DNA of 56,892 bases, from NCBI GenBank assembly GCA_022072505.1, contig JAJVHU010000002.1, forward strand, positions 3,369 to 60,260, read 5' to 3'. Position numbers and translations under genes: made by a program. A model generated the notes under the pieces. The model saw nothing but the letters and a program-made list of their open reading frames with translations. It made no database searches and was not told the origin of the DNA. Positions 41,165 to 49,413 of this stretch are shown here, piece after piece. The stretch is from Phycisphaerae bacterium (lineage in GTDB: Bacteria; Planctomycetota; Phycisphaerae; UBA1845). The stretch's first letter is position 1. Each line of letters starts with the position of its first letter.

Positions 41165-43251
41165 CACACGACGACCTACGATCGGGCGCCGAGCCGTCGC
41201 GGCGGATGTCGTGGGCATCCGGTCGTTCCGGTTGCGTGATCCTCTTATGCGCCCTCGTCGTGACGGCGACGGGGGTTGCGTATCCCGGGGCGTTGCTTTC
41301 CCTGATGGAACGCCTGCCGGCGGCGCTGGGAGTCGTCGGCGCTGCGGCGTTATTCGGCGTTTGCCTGATTCCGCGAAGGATGCGAGCGCGGATCGAGATG
41401 CCGTGGGTCGTGCTTCCGGCTTTCGGACTGGGGATCGGAAGCGTTTGCCTGCTGGCGCTGGGCCTGGGGCTGGCGGGGTTGCTGCATCGAGCGTTGTGGG
41501 CGGCGCTGCTTGCGGGGATGGCGCTGGCCGGGGCGATCGCGGTTCGAAGGACGCTCAGGGATCGGGCAGCCGCATCGCGTCAGACCGGAGCGTCTCCGCG
41601 GGACGAGCGCGACCACCGAAGATCGTGGGTCTGGTTGCCGGCGGCGCCTTTTGCGGTCGCCGCGATCGTGGCGGCGGCGCATGCTCCGGGTTTTCTCTGG
41701 AGCGAGGAGGGCTGGGGGTACGACGTTCTCGAGTATCACCTTCAGATGCCGAGGGAGTACGCGGAGTCCGGACGGATCGCGTACGCGCCGCACAACGTGT
41801 ACGCGAACTTCCCGGCGAACGTGGAGATGCTTTACCTGCTCGGGTTCGTGCTTCAGGCGGATGTCCCGCGTGCCGCGGAGATGTCGCATTATGTGCATCT
41901 TCTCCTGGGGGTGTTGACGGTCGGGGCGGCGTGGCTGGCGGGGCGGGAGTTCGGCAGCGGCGGGGGCGCGGGGTGCGGCGTGGTGACGGCGTCGGCGGGG
42001 TGGCTGGCGTACTTCTGCGGACTGGCGTACGTCGAGAACGGATTGCTTTTCTTCGGATTCCTGTCGCTGGCGTGTCTGCTGCGGGCGCGGCGATGCGCGG
42101 AAGGCGCCGGCGCGGCGAACGAGGATCGCATCTTTGTGATCGCCGGCGGCGCGTTCGCGGGTCTGGCGTGCGGGTGCAAGTACACCGGCGTGCCGATGAT
42201 TCTGATTCCGCTGGCGACGCTGATCCTGCCGGCGCCCAGTCTGTCGTGGGGGCTTCGCGCGCGGCGCTGCGCATTGTACTTCGGTGCGGCGGGCGCAACG
42301 CTTTCTCCGTGGTTGATCAAGAACGCGGTCATGACCGGGAACCCGGTGTTCCCGCTGGCGAACGCGATCTTCGAGGCGTACCCGCCGGGCTGGACCGCGG
42401 ACAGTCAGCAGCGCTGGGACGAGGGGCACGCGCCGGCGCCGGAGGAGCGGACGGTTGCAGGCCGAGCGGGGATGTTCGTGCGGCGCGTGCTGCTGGATCC
42501 GGACCAGCGGATCGGACCGGGAGCGTGGATCCTCGCCGGGCTGGGACTTTGGCGCGGCTGGATGCGGCGGCGCGGGGCAGGAGGCTCACACGTCCTGGCG
42601 ATGGGGCTGGTGTTGCTGGTGCAGCTTGCGGTCTGGGGAGCGGCGACGCACTTGTATGCGCGGTTCGCGGTGGTGTTCCTGATTCCGCTGGCGGGGCTGG
42701 CGGCGTCGGCGGTTGCGGACGTGAAAGGGGGCAGGTCGGCGGGGTTCGGCGTCGGCGCCGTGCTGGCGGGGTCATGTCTTTTCAATGCGATCTTTCTCTT
42801 TGATCTGGGGCGGCGCGAGTTCGCGCCGGGGGGAGGCGGCGCGCGGGCGGCGTGGATCATCGAAGGCGAGTTGCCCGGGTTTGAGTACGTAGGCCGGGTC
42901 AACGAGCTTCCCGCTTCGGCGTCGCCCCTTCTGGTTGGCGAAGCGCGCGGCCTTTATTTCCAGCAGGCGGCGTACTCGACGGTCTTCAATGAGAGCGCCC
43001 TGGGCCGCGTGGTGCGCGCTTCGACGACGGACGCGGAGATTCTCGACGGTCTTCGCGCGGAGGGCTGGACGCACGTCCTTGTCCACTGGAGGGAGATTGC
43101 GCGGTTGCGCAGGAGCCGCTACGGTTTCGACCCCGACATCACGCCCGAGTTGTTTGAGCGTTTGCGGCGCGCGGGGCTTGCGCAGGTCGAGTCGTTCCGT
43201 CTGGAGGGGGACGACCGGCCTTATGTAAGTCTTTATGAGTTGCCGCGCTGA
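41161..43251 (+). CDS. polytopic membrane glycosyltransferase-like protein
   Basis: The protein has 696 residues with about 11-12 hydrophobic helices. It looks like the GT-C superfamily (PMT/GT39-like): a long periplasmic loop after helix 4-5 with EGWGYDVLEYHLQMPREYAESG, where acidic residues would take part in catalysis, and helices in pairs thereafter. The C-terminal soluble part (about 590-696) has a Rossmann-like segment. GT-C enzymes transfer sugars from lipid-linked donors outside the cytoplasm. The acceptor is unknown. It is coupled to bpt by a 4-bp overlap, but no functional link is obvious. Confidence 0.82.
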   Translation: MTHDDLRSGAEPSRRMSWASGRSGCVILLCALVVTATGVAYPGALLSLMERLPAALGVVGAAALFGVCLIPRRMRARIEMPWVVLPAFGLGIGSVCLLALGLGLAGLLHRALWAALLAGMALAGAIAVRRTLRDRAAASRQTGASPRDERDHRRSWVWLPAAPFAVAAIVAAAHAPGFLWSEEGWGYDVLEYHLQMPREYAESGRIAYAPHNVYANFPANVEMLYLLGFVLQADVPRAAEMSHYVHLLLGVLTVGAAWLAGREFGSGGGAGCGVVTASAGWLAYFCGLAYVENGLLFFGFLSLACLLRARRCAEGAGAANEDRIFVIAGGAFAGLACGCKYTGVPMILIPLATLILPAPSLSWGLRARRCALYFGAAGATLSPWLIKNAVMTGNPVFPLANAIFEAYPPGWTADSQQRWDEGHAPAPEERTVAGRAGMFVRRVLLDPDQRIGPGAWILAGLGLWRGWMRRRGAGGSHVLAMGLVLLVQLAVWGAATHLYARFAVVFLIPLAGLAASAVADVKGGRSAGFGVGAVLAGSCLFNAIFLFDLGRREFAPGGGGARAAWIIEGELPGFEYVGRVNELPASASPLLVGEARGLYFQQAAYSTVFNESALGRVVRASTTDAEILDGLRAEGWTHVLVHWREIARLRRSRYGFDPDITPELFERLRRAGLAQVESFRLEGDDRPYVSLYELPR

Positions 43252-43493
43252 TCCAGGGCGGCGCGGGTGCGCCGGGCATGCAGCGCGGACGCCGTCCGTC
43301 GAGGGGCAACGGCGCATGTGATTCTCCACGTAGCTGCGTTTGACGGTGCTTGAGGAGGCTCGCCTCGACCGGGCCGAGTCCCGCTGCGTTAAACGCCAGC
43401 TCAAAAGCTTGACCGCCCCAAGATGTCCGTGTTGGCGGACGCCCCCGCCGGTTCCTGTGCGAGGAGCCGATCGCGGCGCAGAGAGAGCGAAAA

Positions 43494-45059
43494 TCAGGAA
43501 CCGGCCCCCGCTGCGGGGTCGGCGCAGTAGAAGAACGGCGGGATCGTCAACGCGGCGACGCTGGAGCCTCCGCTCTTTTCACGCGCCAGACCCAGCGCAT
43601 GATCCATCGACTTCGCCCAGGTCACGCCGAGGCGCCGGGCGACGCGATCATCCGGCGGTCCGACGACGATGACATCGGAGAGGTAATTGAGTGCGAAAGT
43701 CGCCCAGTTCCAGACCGTGAACGGGTGAAACCCGTGATGCGCGTACCGATGCCGGTAGCATTCGATCAGGTGCGGATCGCGCGCGAACTTCTCCTGAAAC
43801 CGCTCTTTCATCCGGAAAGGATCGGTCCCTTCGCGGAGCACTTCATCATAAAAGCGGCGGTAGGCGACGTGGTATTCGGGATGGAACACCTCCAGCAACG
43901 GATTCAGCAGGATCACGACGCCGCCCTTTTTGACCAGGGGACGGTGATAGAACCAGTTGAAGATGTAGCCCAGCACGTCGCTGACCACGAGCACGGGATT
44001 GATGCGCGCGTCGACGGAGTAGGGGCTGAGGTCCGGCAGGCCGAAAACCATCGTGTCATATTGCCGTGGCGCGTTGACCGACATCTGTCGCGTCATGACG
44101 TCAAGCGTGCGGGCGTGGACGGCGTCGATGGACCCGGCGGCGATCGAGACGGGCGCGTATGCGCCCCTGACCCCGCGAAGGAAGATTTTTCGGGCCGGCT
44201 CGGGAAGCGCCTTCATCGCCAGCGGCGTGGCGAACTTCAGAAATTTCTCGGCGATGTTGCATCGGGAATCGGGCTTGCCGAGATACGACACGTAAGGCGG
44301 GTAGGTCGCGTTATTCATGGCCGCCTCCATGACCATGATCCGCGCCTTGCGGAGGATGACGCGGCTGATGCGCTCGATGCTGGCGTGCATGTGCGACCCG
44401 CTCGGCTGCATGACGTGGGGACTGTGCTGCGTCATCCGGGGGTGATGATGCGGCGCGATCGAGTCGTAGGTTCCCAGGCCGACGGCCACGGATTTGTGCC
44501 CGCCGTTGAGCGGAATCTGCACGGAATCCACGTAAATGACCAGATCGGATTCGACGACCCGGCGATCGACCTGCACCGGCTCGCCTTCGGAGGTGACGCC
44601 GAGGTTCGCGATATTGGCGCGATTCTCGGCGTCGAAGTTATCCAGTTGGTGCGGGTGAAACTCGCGCATGATGCGCGGACCCAACATGCGGGCCAGCTCG
44701 TGCGTCTTCATTTTGCGGTGAAGCGCCACGGCGCAGAGCATCCGGAGGTTCTCCCGCTTCACCCCGTAGCTGTAGAGGAGTTCCAGCAGCGTCTCGATCG
44801 ACTGCTGCCGGATGTCGGGCAGCGTGGTGGGGGGGAAGGGCTGACAGTTGTCGTCAAAGGCGATGAGGACGCGGCTGGAGGCGTTGACGCATTCGCGAAG
44901 CGGAGGCATGCCTTCGCATTGCTCGAACGCCCGACGCACGGCGGCAGGGATGTCCGGCTTCGCCAGACCGGGCAAAGGCGGCGGCGCATAAAGGACGTCG
45001 GCGTCGTCCGGCAGGTTGACGGCGAGGATGTTGTTTCCGCTGTAGGTCAGGTACTTCAT
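43494..45059 (-). CDS. LarA-like nickel-pincer-type protein (DUF2088)
   Basis: The 521-residue protein resembles the lactate racemase LarA family: LIAFDDNCQPFPP in the N-terminal domain, ALHRKMKTHEL (His114 equivalent to LarA His108), and NGGHKSVAVG, whose Lys189 matches the Lys that carries the nickel pincer cofactor. The His that LarA has about ten residues before that Lys is not visible, because the segment is shortened (VQIPLNGGHK). It is about 100 residues longer than LarA. LarB, LarC and LarE are not in the window. It could be a racemase or epimerase for another hydroxy acid or sugar acid (inference). Confidence 0.82.
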   Translation of the reverse strand: MKYLTYSGNNILAVNLPDDADVLYAPPPLPGLAKPDIPAAVRRAFEQCEGMPPLRECVNASSRVLIAFDDNCQPFPPTTLPDIRQQSIETLLELLYSYGVKRENLRMLCAVALHRKMKTHELARMLGPRIMREFHPHQLDNFDAENRANIANLGVTSEGEPVQVDRRVVESDLVIYVDSVQIPLNGGHKSVAVGLGTYDSIAPHHHPRMTQHSPHVMQPSGSHMHASIERISRVILRKARIMVMEAAMNNATYPPYVSYLGKPDSRCNIAEKFLKFATPLAMKALPEPARKIFLRGVRGAYAPVSIAAGSIDAVHARTLDVMTRQMSVNAPRQYDTMVFGLPDLSPYSVDARINPVLVVSDVLGYIFNWFYHRPLVKKGGVVILLNPLLEVFHPEYHVAYRRFYDEVLREGTDPFRMKERFQEKFARDPHLIECYRHRYAHHGFHPFTVWNWATFALNYLSDVIVVGPPDDRVARRLGVTWAKSMDHALGLAREKSGGSSVAALTIPPFFYCADPAAGAGS

Positions 45060-45441
45060 TCGGATTCACCGAAGGCGGCGACTTCATCGGCGCGGGGGCA
45101 TATCCTATCGCGCTGGACAGGCAAGTCACGACCTGAATCTCTGCCGGACTCCGGCCGGTCAATACGGTGTAGATTACGGATCTACGTTGTCCAAGGGGCC
45201 GGAAGTTTTTCTCAAGCGGGGAGGCGACCGATGACGGGGCGGGCGGTGAAGGCGGGGGCGGGGCGTGTCCGTATCCGTGCTCGACGGCGGATGACGTCTC
45301 CGTGTCGCGGTGCGCCTTCAACATCGAACCCGAGAGCCGCCGCACGATCGACGACTTAAGCATCAGCGTCCATCAGGGCGGGTGCGGCGGATCGTTCGAC
45401 GGACTCGGCGGCGAGGTCGCCGTCGGCTGCGGCCGCGGTCG
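45060..45441. other. 382-bp gap upstream of the LarA-like gene
   Basis: No gene is supported. On the minus strand TTGGAC (45194-45189) with a 17-bp spacer to a poor TACACC box could drive the LarA-like gene. A 43-codon plus-strand frame (45230-45358) has a good ribosome-binding site but a basic, low-complexity product. Confidence 0.35.
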
Positions 45442-46728
45442 TCAGGTCTTCAGCAGCCCCAGCGTCGCGGACGCGCCGGGGATGAGTTTGTCCGCGTCCA
45501 CGCCGAGCCAGTTCTCCAGCACCGTCGCGTAGACGGCGCGGAAGTCCGTGGTGTGCTTCAGGTCGCCGGCGTCAAGGTCGGACAGGCTCGGGTGACGTCC
45601 CAGCAGACCGGGCTTGACCGACGGGCCGACCAGCAGCATCGGCGCCGCGGCGCCGTGGTCCGTCCCGCCCGAGGCGTTCTCCTCGACGCGACGCCCGAAC
45701 TCCGAAAAAGTCATGACCAGCACGCGGTCCTGATGCCCGGTGGATTTCAGGGCCTTGTAGAAGGCGCTGAGACCGTCGCCAAGCTGCGCGAGCAACCCCT
45801 GATGACGCCCTTCCTGGCCCGAGTGCGTGTCGAAACCGGTCAGCGAAACGTAGTACACGCGCGTGGGCAATCCCGCGGCGATCATGTTCGCCACCATCGT
45901 CAGGTGCGCCGACAGGCTGGCGCGCGGTCCGACGCCGCCGCGCCCCGCGGCCTCGCGGATGTCGTCCACGTTCATCCGCGCGTCGAACGCCTCGCGTCGC
46001 AGAAAGTCCAGCGTGCGCAGCGCCTTGCCCGGCGCGGGATCGCGCGGTTCGTCATTCAGGTGAGAGAAGACCTCGCGCGCCCCCTTGTTGGTGTGGTGCG
46101 GCTGAAACTGGAGCTGGTCCGGCGAGACGAAGGAGACGGGGCTGAACTTCCCGCCGGTCATCGTCAGCGGCGCTTCCTTCGTCAGGGCGATGCCGAGCTT
46201 CGGGTCCGGCGGGTCCGCGCCGGCGCAGCACGAGTCGAAGTAGCGCCCGACCCAGCCGGTGAACGTCCGCTGGTTCGGATCCGCGGTTTCCCAGATGTCC
46301 GTGCTGACGAAGTGCGAGCGGTTCGGATTCGGATAGCCGACGCCGTGGACCACGCCGACCAGTCCGTCGTCGTACAAGTCCTTCAGGCCCTTCGCCGCCG
46401 GGTGAAGCCCGAATTCGTCCGTCAGCTTCAACGTCTGACGCGCGGGCACGGCGAGCTTCCGCCGCGTGCGATAGTAAAGGTCGTTGCGCACCGGGACGAT
46501 CGTGTTCAGCCCGTCGTTGCCGCCGGCCAGTTGCAGCACGACCAGTATCCGCGCGTCCGCCGGTCCCGGCAGCGCCTGGTCCTGCCGCGCGTCGGTGCGC
46601 CGCCGGCGGCCGCCCGAGTCGTCCGTCATCGCCCGCGCGGTCCGGGTCAGAAAGCCGGGCACGGTGGACGACAGCCCCACCAGCCCCAGTCCGCGTACAA
46701 ACTCCCGACGTGTGAAAGGTCCGTGCAT
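45442..46728 (-). CDS. DUF1501 protein, Tat-exported
   Basis: The protein has 428 residues. The N-terminus has a twin-arginine signal (TRREFVRGLGLVGL, then hydrophobic to Ala33). The DUF1501 domain follows: ILVVLQLAGGNDGLNTIVP, HSGQEGRH and VLVMTFSEFGRRVEENASGGTDHGAAAPMLL. The fold is related to alkaline phosphatases and sulfatases, and HxxG-rich motifs suggest metal binding. In planctomycetes and other phyla it is almost always paired with a DUF1800 gene, as here. Function unknown; export and peptide or polymer handling have been proposed. Confidence 0.93.
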   Translation of the reverse strand: MHGPFTRREFVRGLGLVGLSSTVPGFLTRTARAMTDDSGGRRRRTDARQDQALPGPADARILVVLQLAGGNDGLNTIVPVRNDLYYRTRRKLAVPARQTLKLTDEFGLHPAAKGLKDLYDDGLVGVVHGVGYPNPNRSHFVSTDIWETADPNQRTFTGWVGRYFDSCCAGADPPDPKLGIALTKEAPLTMTGGKFSPVSFVSPDQLQFQPHHTNKGAREVFSHLNDEPRDPAPGKALRTLDFLRREAFDARMNVDDIREAAGRGGVGPRASLSAHLTMVANMIAAGLPTRVYYVSLTGFDTHSGQEGRHQGLLAQLGDGLSAFYKALKSTGHQDRVLVMTFSEFGRRVEENASGGTDHGAAAPMLLVGPSVKPGLLGRHPSLSDLDAGDLKHTTDFRAVYATVLENWLGVDADKLIPGASATLGLLKT

Positions 46729-46795
46729 GATGAAAGCTCTTTGTTGTGAGTCGTTAGCTGCCGGCTTCGCGCTGCAAGCTGCCTTGGACGCTGTT

Positions 46796-46865
46796 GCAAA
46801 ACCGAGCCGCGCCCGTCAGGAAGCGTTCCCCACGAAACCGAACCGCGCCCGTAAGGAAGCGTTCC
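46796..46865. repeat. dispersed GCGCCCGTCAGGAAGCGTTC elements, two copies
   Basis: Two copies (46796-46830 and 46832-46865), in minus orientation of the family whose plus form is GAACGCTTCCTGACGGGCGC, lie between the DUF1800 and DUF1501 genes. A GTTTTGAAACAGCGTCTT motif follows near 46887. The same motif accompanies other copies. Confidence 0.85.
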
Positions 46866-46935
46866 TTTTTCGCCCTGCTTTGAAGGTTTTGAAACAGCGT
46901 CTTATTCCCGAAATCCGATCCCCGAGCCCCCGCTC

Positions 46936-48516
46936 CTACTGCACCTGGTACTCAGGCGTGCTGATCATGAGGTGGATCAACCCGCGCACCGCCGCCGCCA
47001 CCGCCTCTTTCGGCGTGTCCCGCCGGTGAATCTCGTGCTCACGCAGGTGCCCGATCAGCGCCGCGCGCTGATCATCCGGAATCTCCTGCTGCAACAGCCG
47101 CTTGACAAAATGATCGACGACCTGCTCCGCCGTGCGAAGATCATAACGCTCCAGCACCGGCAGCGGATCATACGGCGGCTGATCCAGGTTCGCGTCGCGC
47201 TGCGCGATCGCCATCCCGCCGGGCGCGTCCTGCATCATGCGCTGCATCATCTCGCCTTCGCGCGGCGCGTCCGCGCCGTAAAGCGGGACGGACGCGAAGT
47301 TGTAGCGCTCCAGCAGGGTCGAGGTGCTGATCCACTTCACGCCCCCGTCCCAGCCCTTCACGTTCGGCGGCTGAAACAGTTCGTGTCCCATCCGGCGCAT
47401 CGCCGCGACCATCGCGTTGGCGTTCAGCGGGCGGATCTCCAGCGCGCGATACGTGCCGGCGATCAACTCCGCCGGGCTTTTCACCGCCTGAAAGCGGATC
47501 TGCGGCGCGTAGAAGGCGTCCGAAAGGAACATCTTGCGCAGGAGCACGTCGATCTTGTACCCGCTGCCGCGCAGCACGTTCGCCAGCGCATTCAGCAGTG
47601 CGGCGTCCGGCTCCGTCCCCGCGAAGTACACCCACAATTTGCGGGCGATGAACTTCGACGTCGCCGGCTGGGCGAGGATCGGGTCCACCACCTCGATCCC
47701 GTTGTACCGCCGGAACTGGCCGAACAGCGGCTTGAACCCGTAGTCGTGCTCCTTCTCCTGAAACTCGAGCGTCCCGGTTGCGCGGTTGATGGTCCAGCCG
47801 GTGAACGCGCGGGCGACGCTCTTCACGTCGTTCTCGCTGAACGCGCCCGGTCCCATCGTGAACAGTTCGAGCAGCTCGCGGGCGTAATTCTCGTTCGGGT
47901 GCGACGCGACGTTGTTCACGCCGTCGAGGTAGCGAAGCATCGCCGGGTCGTAGCTGACCGCCTTGGCGAGCGTTCCGAAGGAGCCTTTCGCGTAACGCCG
48001 GAACAGTTCATTCTGATCGAAAAGGAACCGCGGCTGCTCCACCTCGCGCAGACCGCTGGTGAAATGTCCGTGCCAGAAGAGCGCGAGCTTCTCCTCCAGC
48101 GGGCGCGGCGTGGTGATCATCCGTCGCAGCCACCACTCGCACAGGTTCTGCGCCTGCACGATCGTGTTCTGGCGGCGGATGCGGATGACCTCCTGACGCT
48201 CCTCCGGCGAGAGCGGACCTTCCTTCATGAACGCCGGCGGTTCGTAGGGCAGGATCGAAGGAGGCTCAAAAGACGCTTTGAACGACTCGTAACCGACGAG
48301 GCGCTCGACCGCGCCGGCCTTGCCGAGCGCGTGAAGGCGATCGATCTCCTCCGGCGTCCCGCCGAACCCGGCGCGGCGCAGAAGGTGCGCCGCGTCGTCG
48401 CGCGTCCAGGCGTCGGTCGTCGAGCGCAGGGGGTCGCCCGCCCGCGCGAAGCCGCCGCTGATCGCCAGCGCGCCGATCAACCCCAGTCCCCAGAACCGCG
48501 CAGTTTGTGCTCTCAT
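46936..48516 (-). CDS. DUF1800 protein, exported
   Basis: The protein has 526 residues from the ATG at 48516, which has GGAG 7 nt upstream. A signal peptide ends near Ala26. DUF1800 signatures are AAHLLRRAGFGGTPEEIDRL, WHGHFTS, HPNENYARELLELFTMGPG, AFTGWT and FKPLFG. The family is always exported and typically sits next to DUF1501. The pair is probably co-transcribed (DUF1800 first), though about 200 bp with two dispersed repeats separates them. Confidence 0.93.
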   Translation of the reverse strand: MRAQTARFWGLGLIGALAISGGFARAGDPLRSTTDAWTRDDAAHLLRRAGFGGTPEEIDRLHALGKAGAVERLVGYESFKASFEPPSILPYEPPAFMKEGPLSPEERQEVIRIRRQNTIVQAQNLCEWWLRRMITTPRPLEEKLALFWHGHFTSGLREVEQPRFLFDQNELFRRYAKGSFGTLAKAVSYDPAMLRYLDGVNNVASHPNENYARELLELFTMGPGAFSENDVKSVARAFTGWTINRATGTLEFQEKEHDYGFKPLFGQFRRYNGIEVVDPILAQPATSKFIARKLWVYFAGTEPDAALLNALANVLRGSGYKIDVLLRKMFLSDAFYAPQIRFQAVKSPAELIAGTYRALEIRPLNANAMVAAMRRMGHELFQPPNVKGWDGGVKWISTSTLLERYNFASVPLYGADAPREGEMMQRMMQDAPGGMAIAQRDANLDQPPYDPLPVLERYDLRTAEQVVDHFVKRLLQQEIPDDQRAALIGHLREHEIHRRDTPKEAVAAAVRGLIHLMISTPEYQVQ

Positions 48517-48540
48517 GCTCTCACTCCGGTTCCGCATCGG

Positions 48541-48750
48541 TCATGCCCGTCAGGAAGCGTTCTCCCTTTTATTACCGAGCCGCGCCCGTAAGGAAGCGTT
48601 CCCCCTTACCGACCCGCGTCCGTCAGGAAGCGTTCTCTCTTACCGAGCCACGCCCGTAAGGAAGCGTTCCCCACGAACCCGAACCCCGCCCGTCAGGAAG
48701 CGTTCCCCCTTACCGACCCGCGCCCGCCACGAAGCGTTCTTTTTTCGGCC
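48541..48750. repeat. cluster of six dispersed CGCCCGTCAGGAAGCGTTC elements
   Basis: Six imperfect units of about 33-40 bp (CGCCCGTMAGGAAGCGTTC followed by a variable C/T-rich piece and ACCGASCC) lie immediately upstream of the DUF1800 start. Units alternate between CGTCAGG and CGTAAGG. The cluster ends in a CAACAGCGTCTTCATCCCC motif. Confidence 0.9.
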
Positions 48751-48979
48751 CGCACCTTTGCAACAGCGTCTTCATCCCCAACCCCGGCCCCGCCCCGTTA
48801 TTGCTCGTCCCGGTCTGAAAGTCGCACTCGCCGTCGCCTCAGGCGGGATTCCACGGTTTTCGACACTTGTCGAATGCCCGCCTCGCCCGGTACGGCGGGC
48901 CTTCGTCCCCGCTCCTCTTATTCTATGACGACTGATGTAGAAAGGTTCATCGCCCGTAGAAAGGTTTATCCCCCTCCTC

Positions 48980-49122
48980 CAGGGCAACCGCATTCTAAGA
49001 TTTCGGGCTTCCGAGCGAACGTCGGTTGTCCAAGGGATCGGCCTCCGCATGCCGGAATCGCGGATCGCCTGATCCGCGGTATCCGTCAGGACCGGCTCAA
49101 AAGTTAGAATGCGGTTGCCCTG
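48980..49122. other. 143-bp inverted-repeat element with internal hairpin
   Basis: A 19-bp perfect terminal inverted repeat (48980-48998, 49104-49122; core GGGCAACCGCATTCTAA) encloses 105 bp. Inside, CGCGGATC (49059-49066) and GATCCGCG (49071-49078) form a second perfect stem with a GCCT loop. No open reading frame is inside. It could be a MITE-like element, a structured RNA or a DNA-binding target. No clear target-site duplication was seen. The surrounding 880-bp gap (48517-49396) otherwise contains the repeat cluster, a 36-bp repeat relic and the sigma-factor control region. Confidence 0.75.
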
Positions 49123-49126
49123 CTTC

Positions 49127-49164
49127 GCGCGGGGTAAAGCCACGCGGCTCAGTGCGGGAGATTC
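49127..49164. repeat. single diverged copy of the 36-bp window-edge repeat
   Basis: GCGCGGGGTAAAGCCACGCG and the following bases match the core and tail of the unit at 1-170, ending GGGAGATTC. It abuts the inverted-repeat element. Confidence 0.75.
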
Positions 49165-49284
49165 ATCCTGCGTTCTTACATAGCCAAAACATCGAGGGTT
49201 TTTTAATTGCAGTCTCGCTGTCCTTTCTAGGAGTTTTGAGGGCTGGACGGGCAGAAAGATCGCTTCCGCACTGGCGCGATCGGC

Positions 49285-49301
49285 TTTGTCACAATGACAA
49301 A
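49285..49301. promoter_or_regulatory. palindromic operator-like site upstream of the sigma factor
   Basis: TTTGTCACAATGACAAA is a 7-bp perfect inverted repeat around CAA, 95 bp before the sigma-factor ATG. It is AT-rich in GC-rich surroundings, as for a regulator site. Confidence 0.45.
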
Positions 49302-49377
49302 ACCCTTCCGCCCCGGTTCATGCCCTTGCCGCGGAATGAAATCGGTCGTCGCGCGAACAAAGCGGGGGGAGGTTCGT

Positions 49378-49413
49378 ATGTCTACAATGTGGGTGCATGA
49401 CACCCCGGTCTGA
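49378..49413 (+). CDS. possible 11-codon leader peptide overlapping the sigma gene start
   Basis: An ATG at 49378 has an excellent ribosome-binding site (GGGGGGAGG, 6 nt upstream) and encodes MSTMWVHDTPV then TGA. It overlaps the sigma-factor start (49397) in another frame. The sigma ATG has no ribosome-binding site of its own, so translation of this leader may feed ribosomes to it. Confidence 0.35.
   Translation: MSTMWVHDTPV

Noticed and set aside
45230..45358. Small plus-strand gene with a good ribosome-binding site upstream of DUF1501
   Set aside because: The product is short, basic and low-complexity, with no support from context. I list it only as part of the gap.
46796..48750. Genes encoding Arg/Lys-Glu-Ala-Phe repeats (RARQEAF type)
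   Set aside because: They are translations of the dispersed GAACGCTTCCTGACGGGCGC element in frames without start signals.
48980..49122. Insertion sequence
   Set aside because: There are terminal inverted repeats but no transposase frame and no convincing target-site duplication, so I call it a structured element only.
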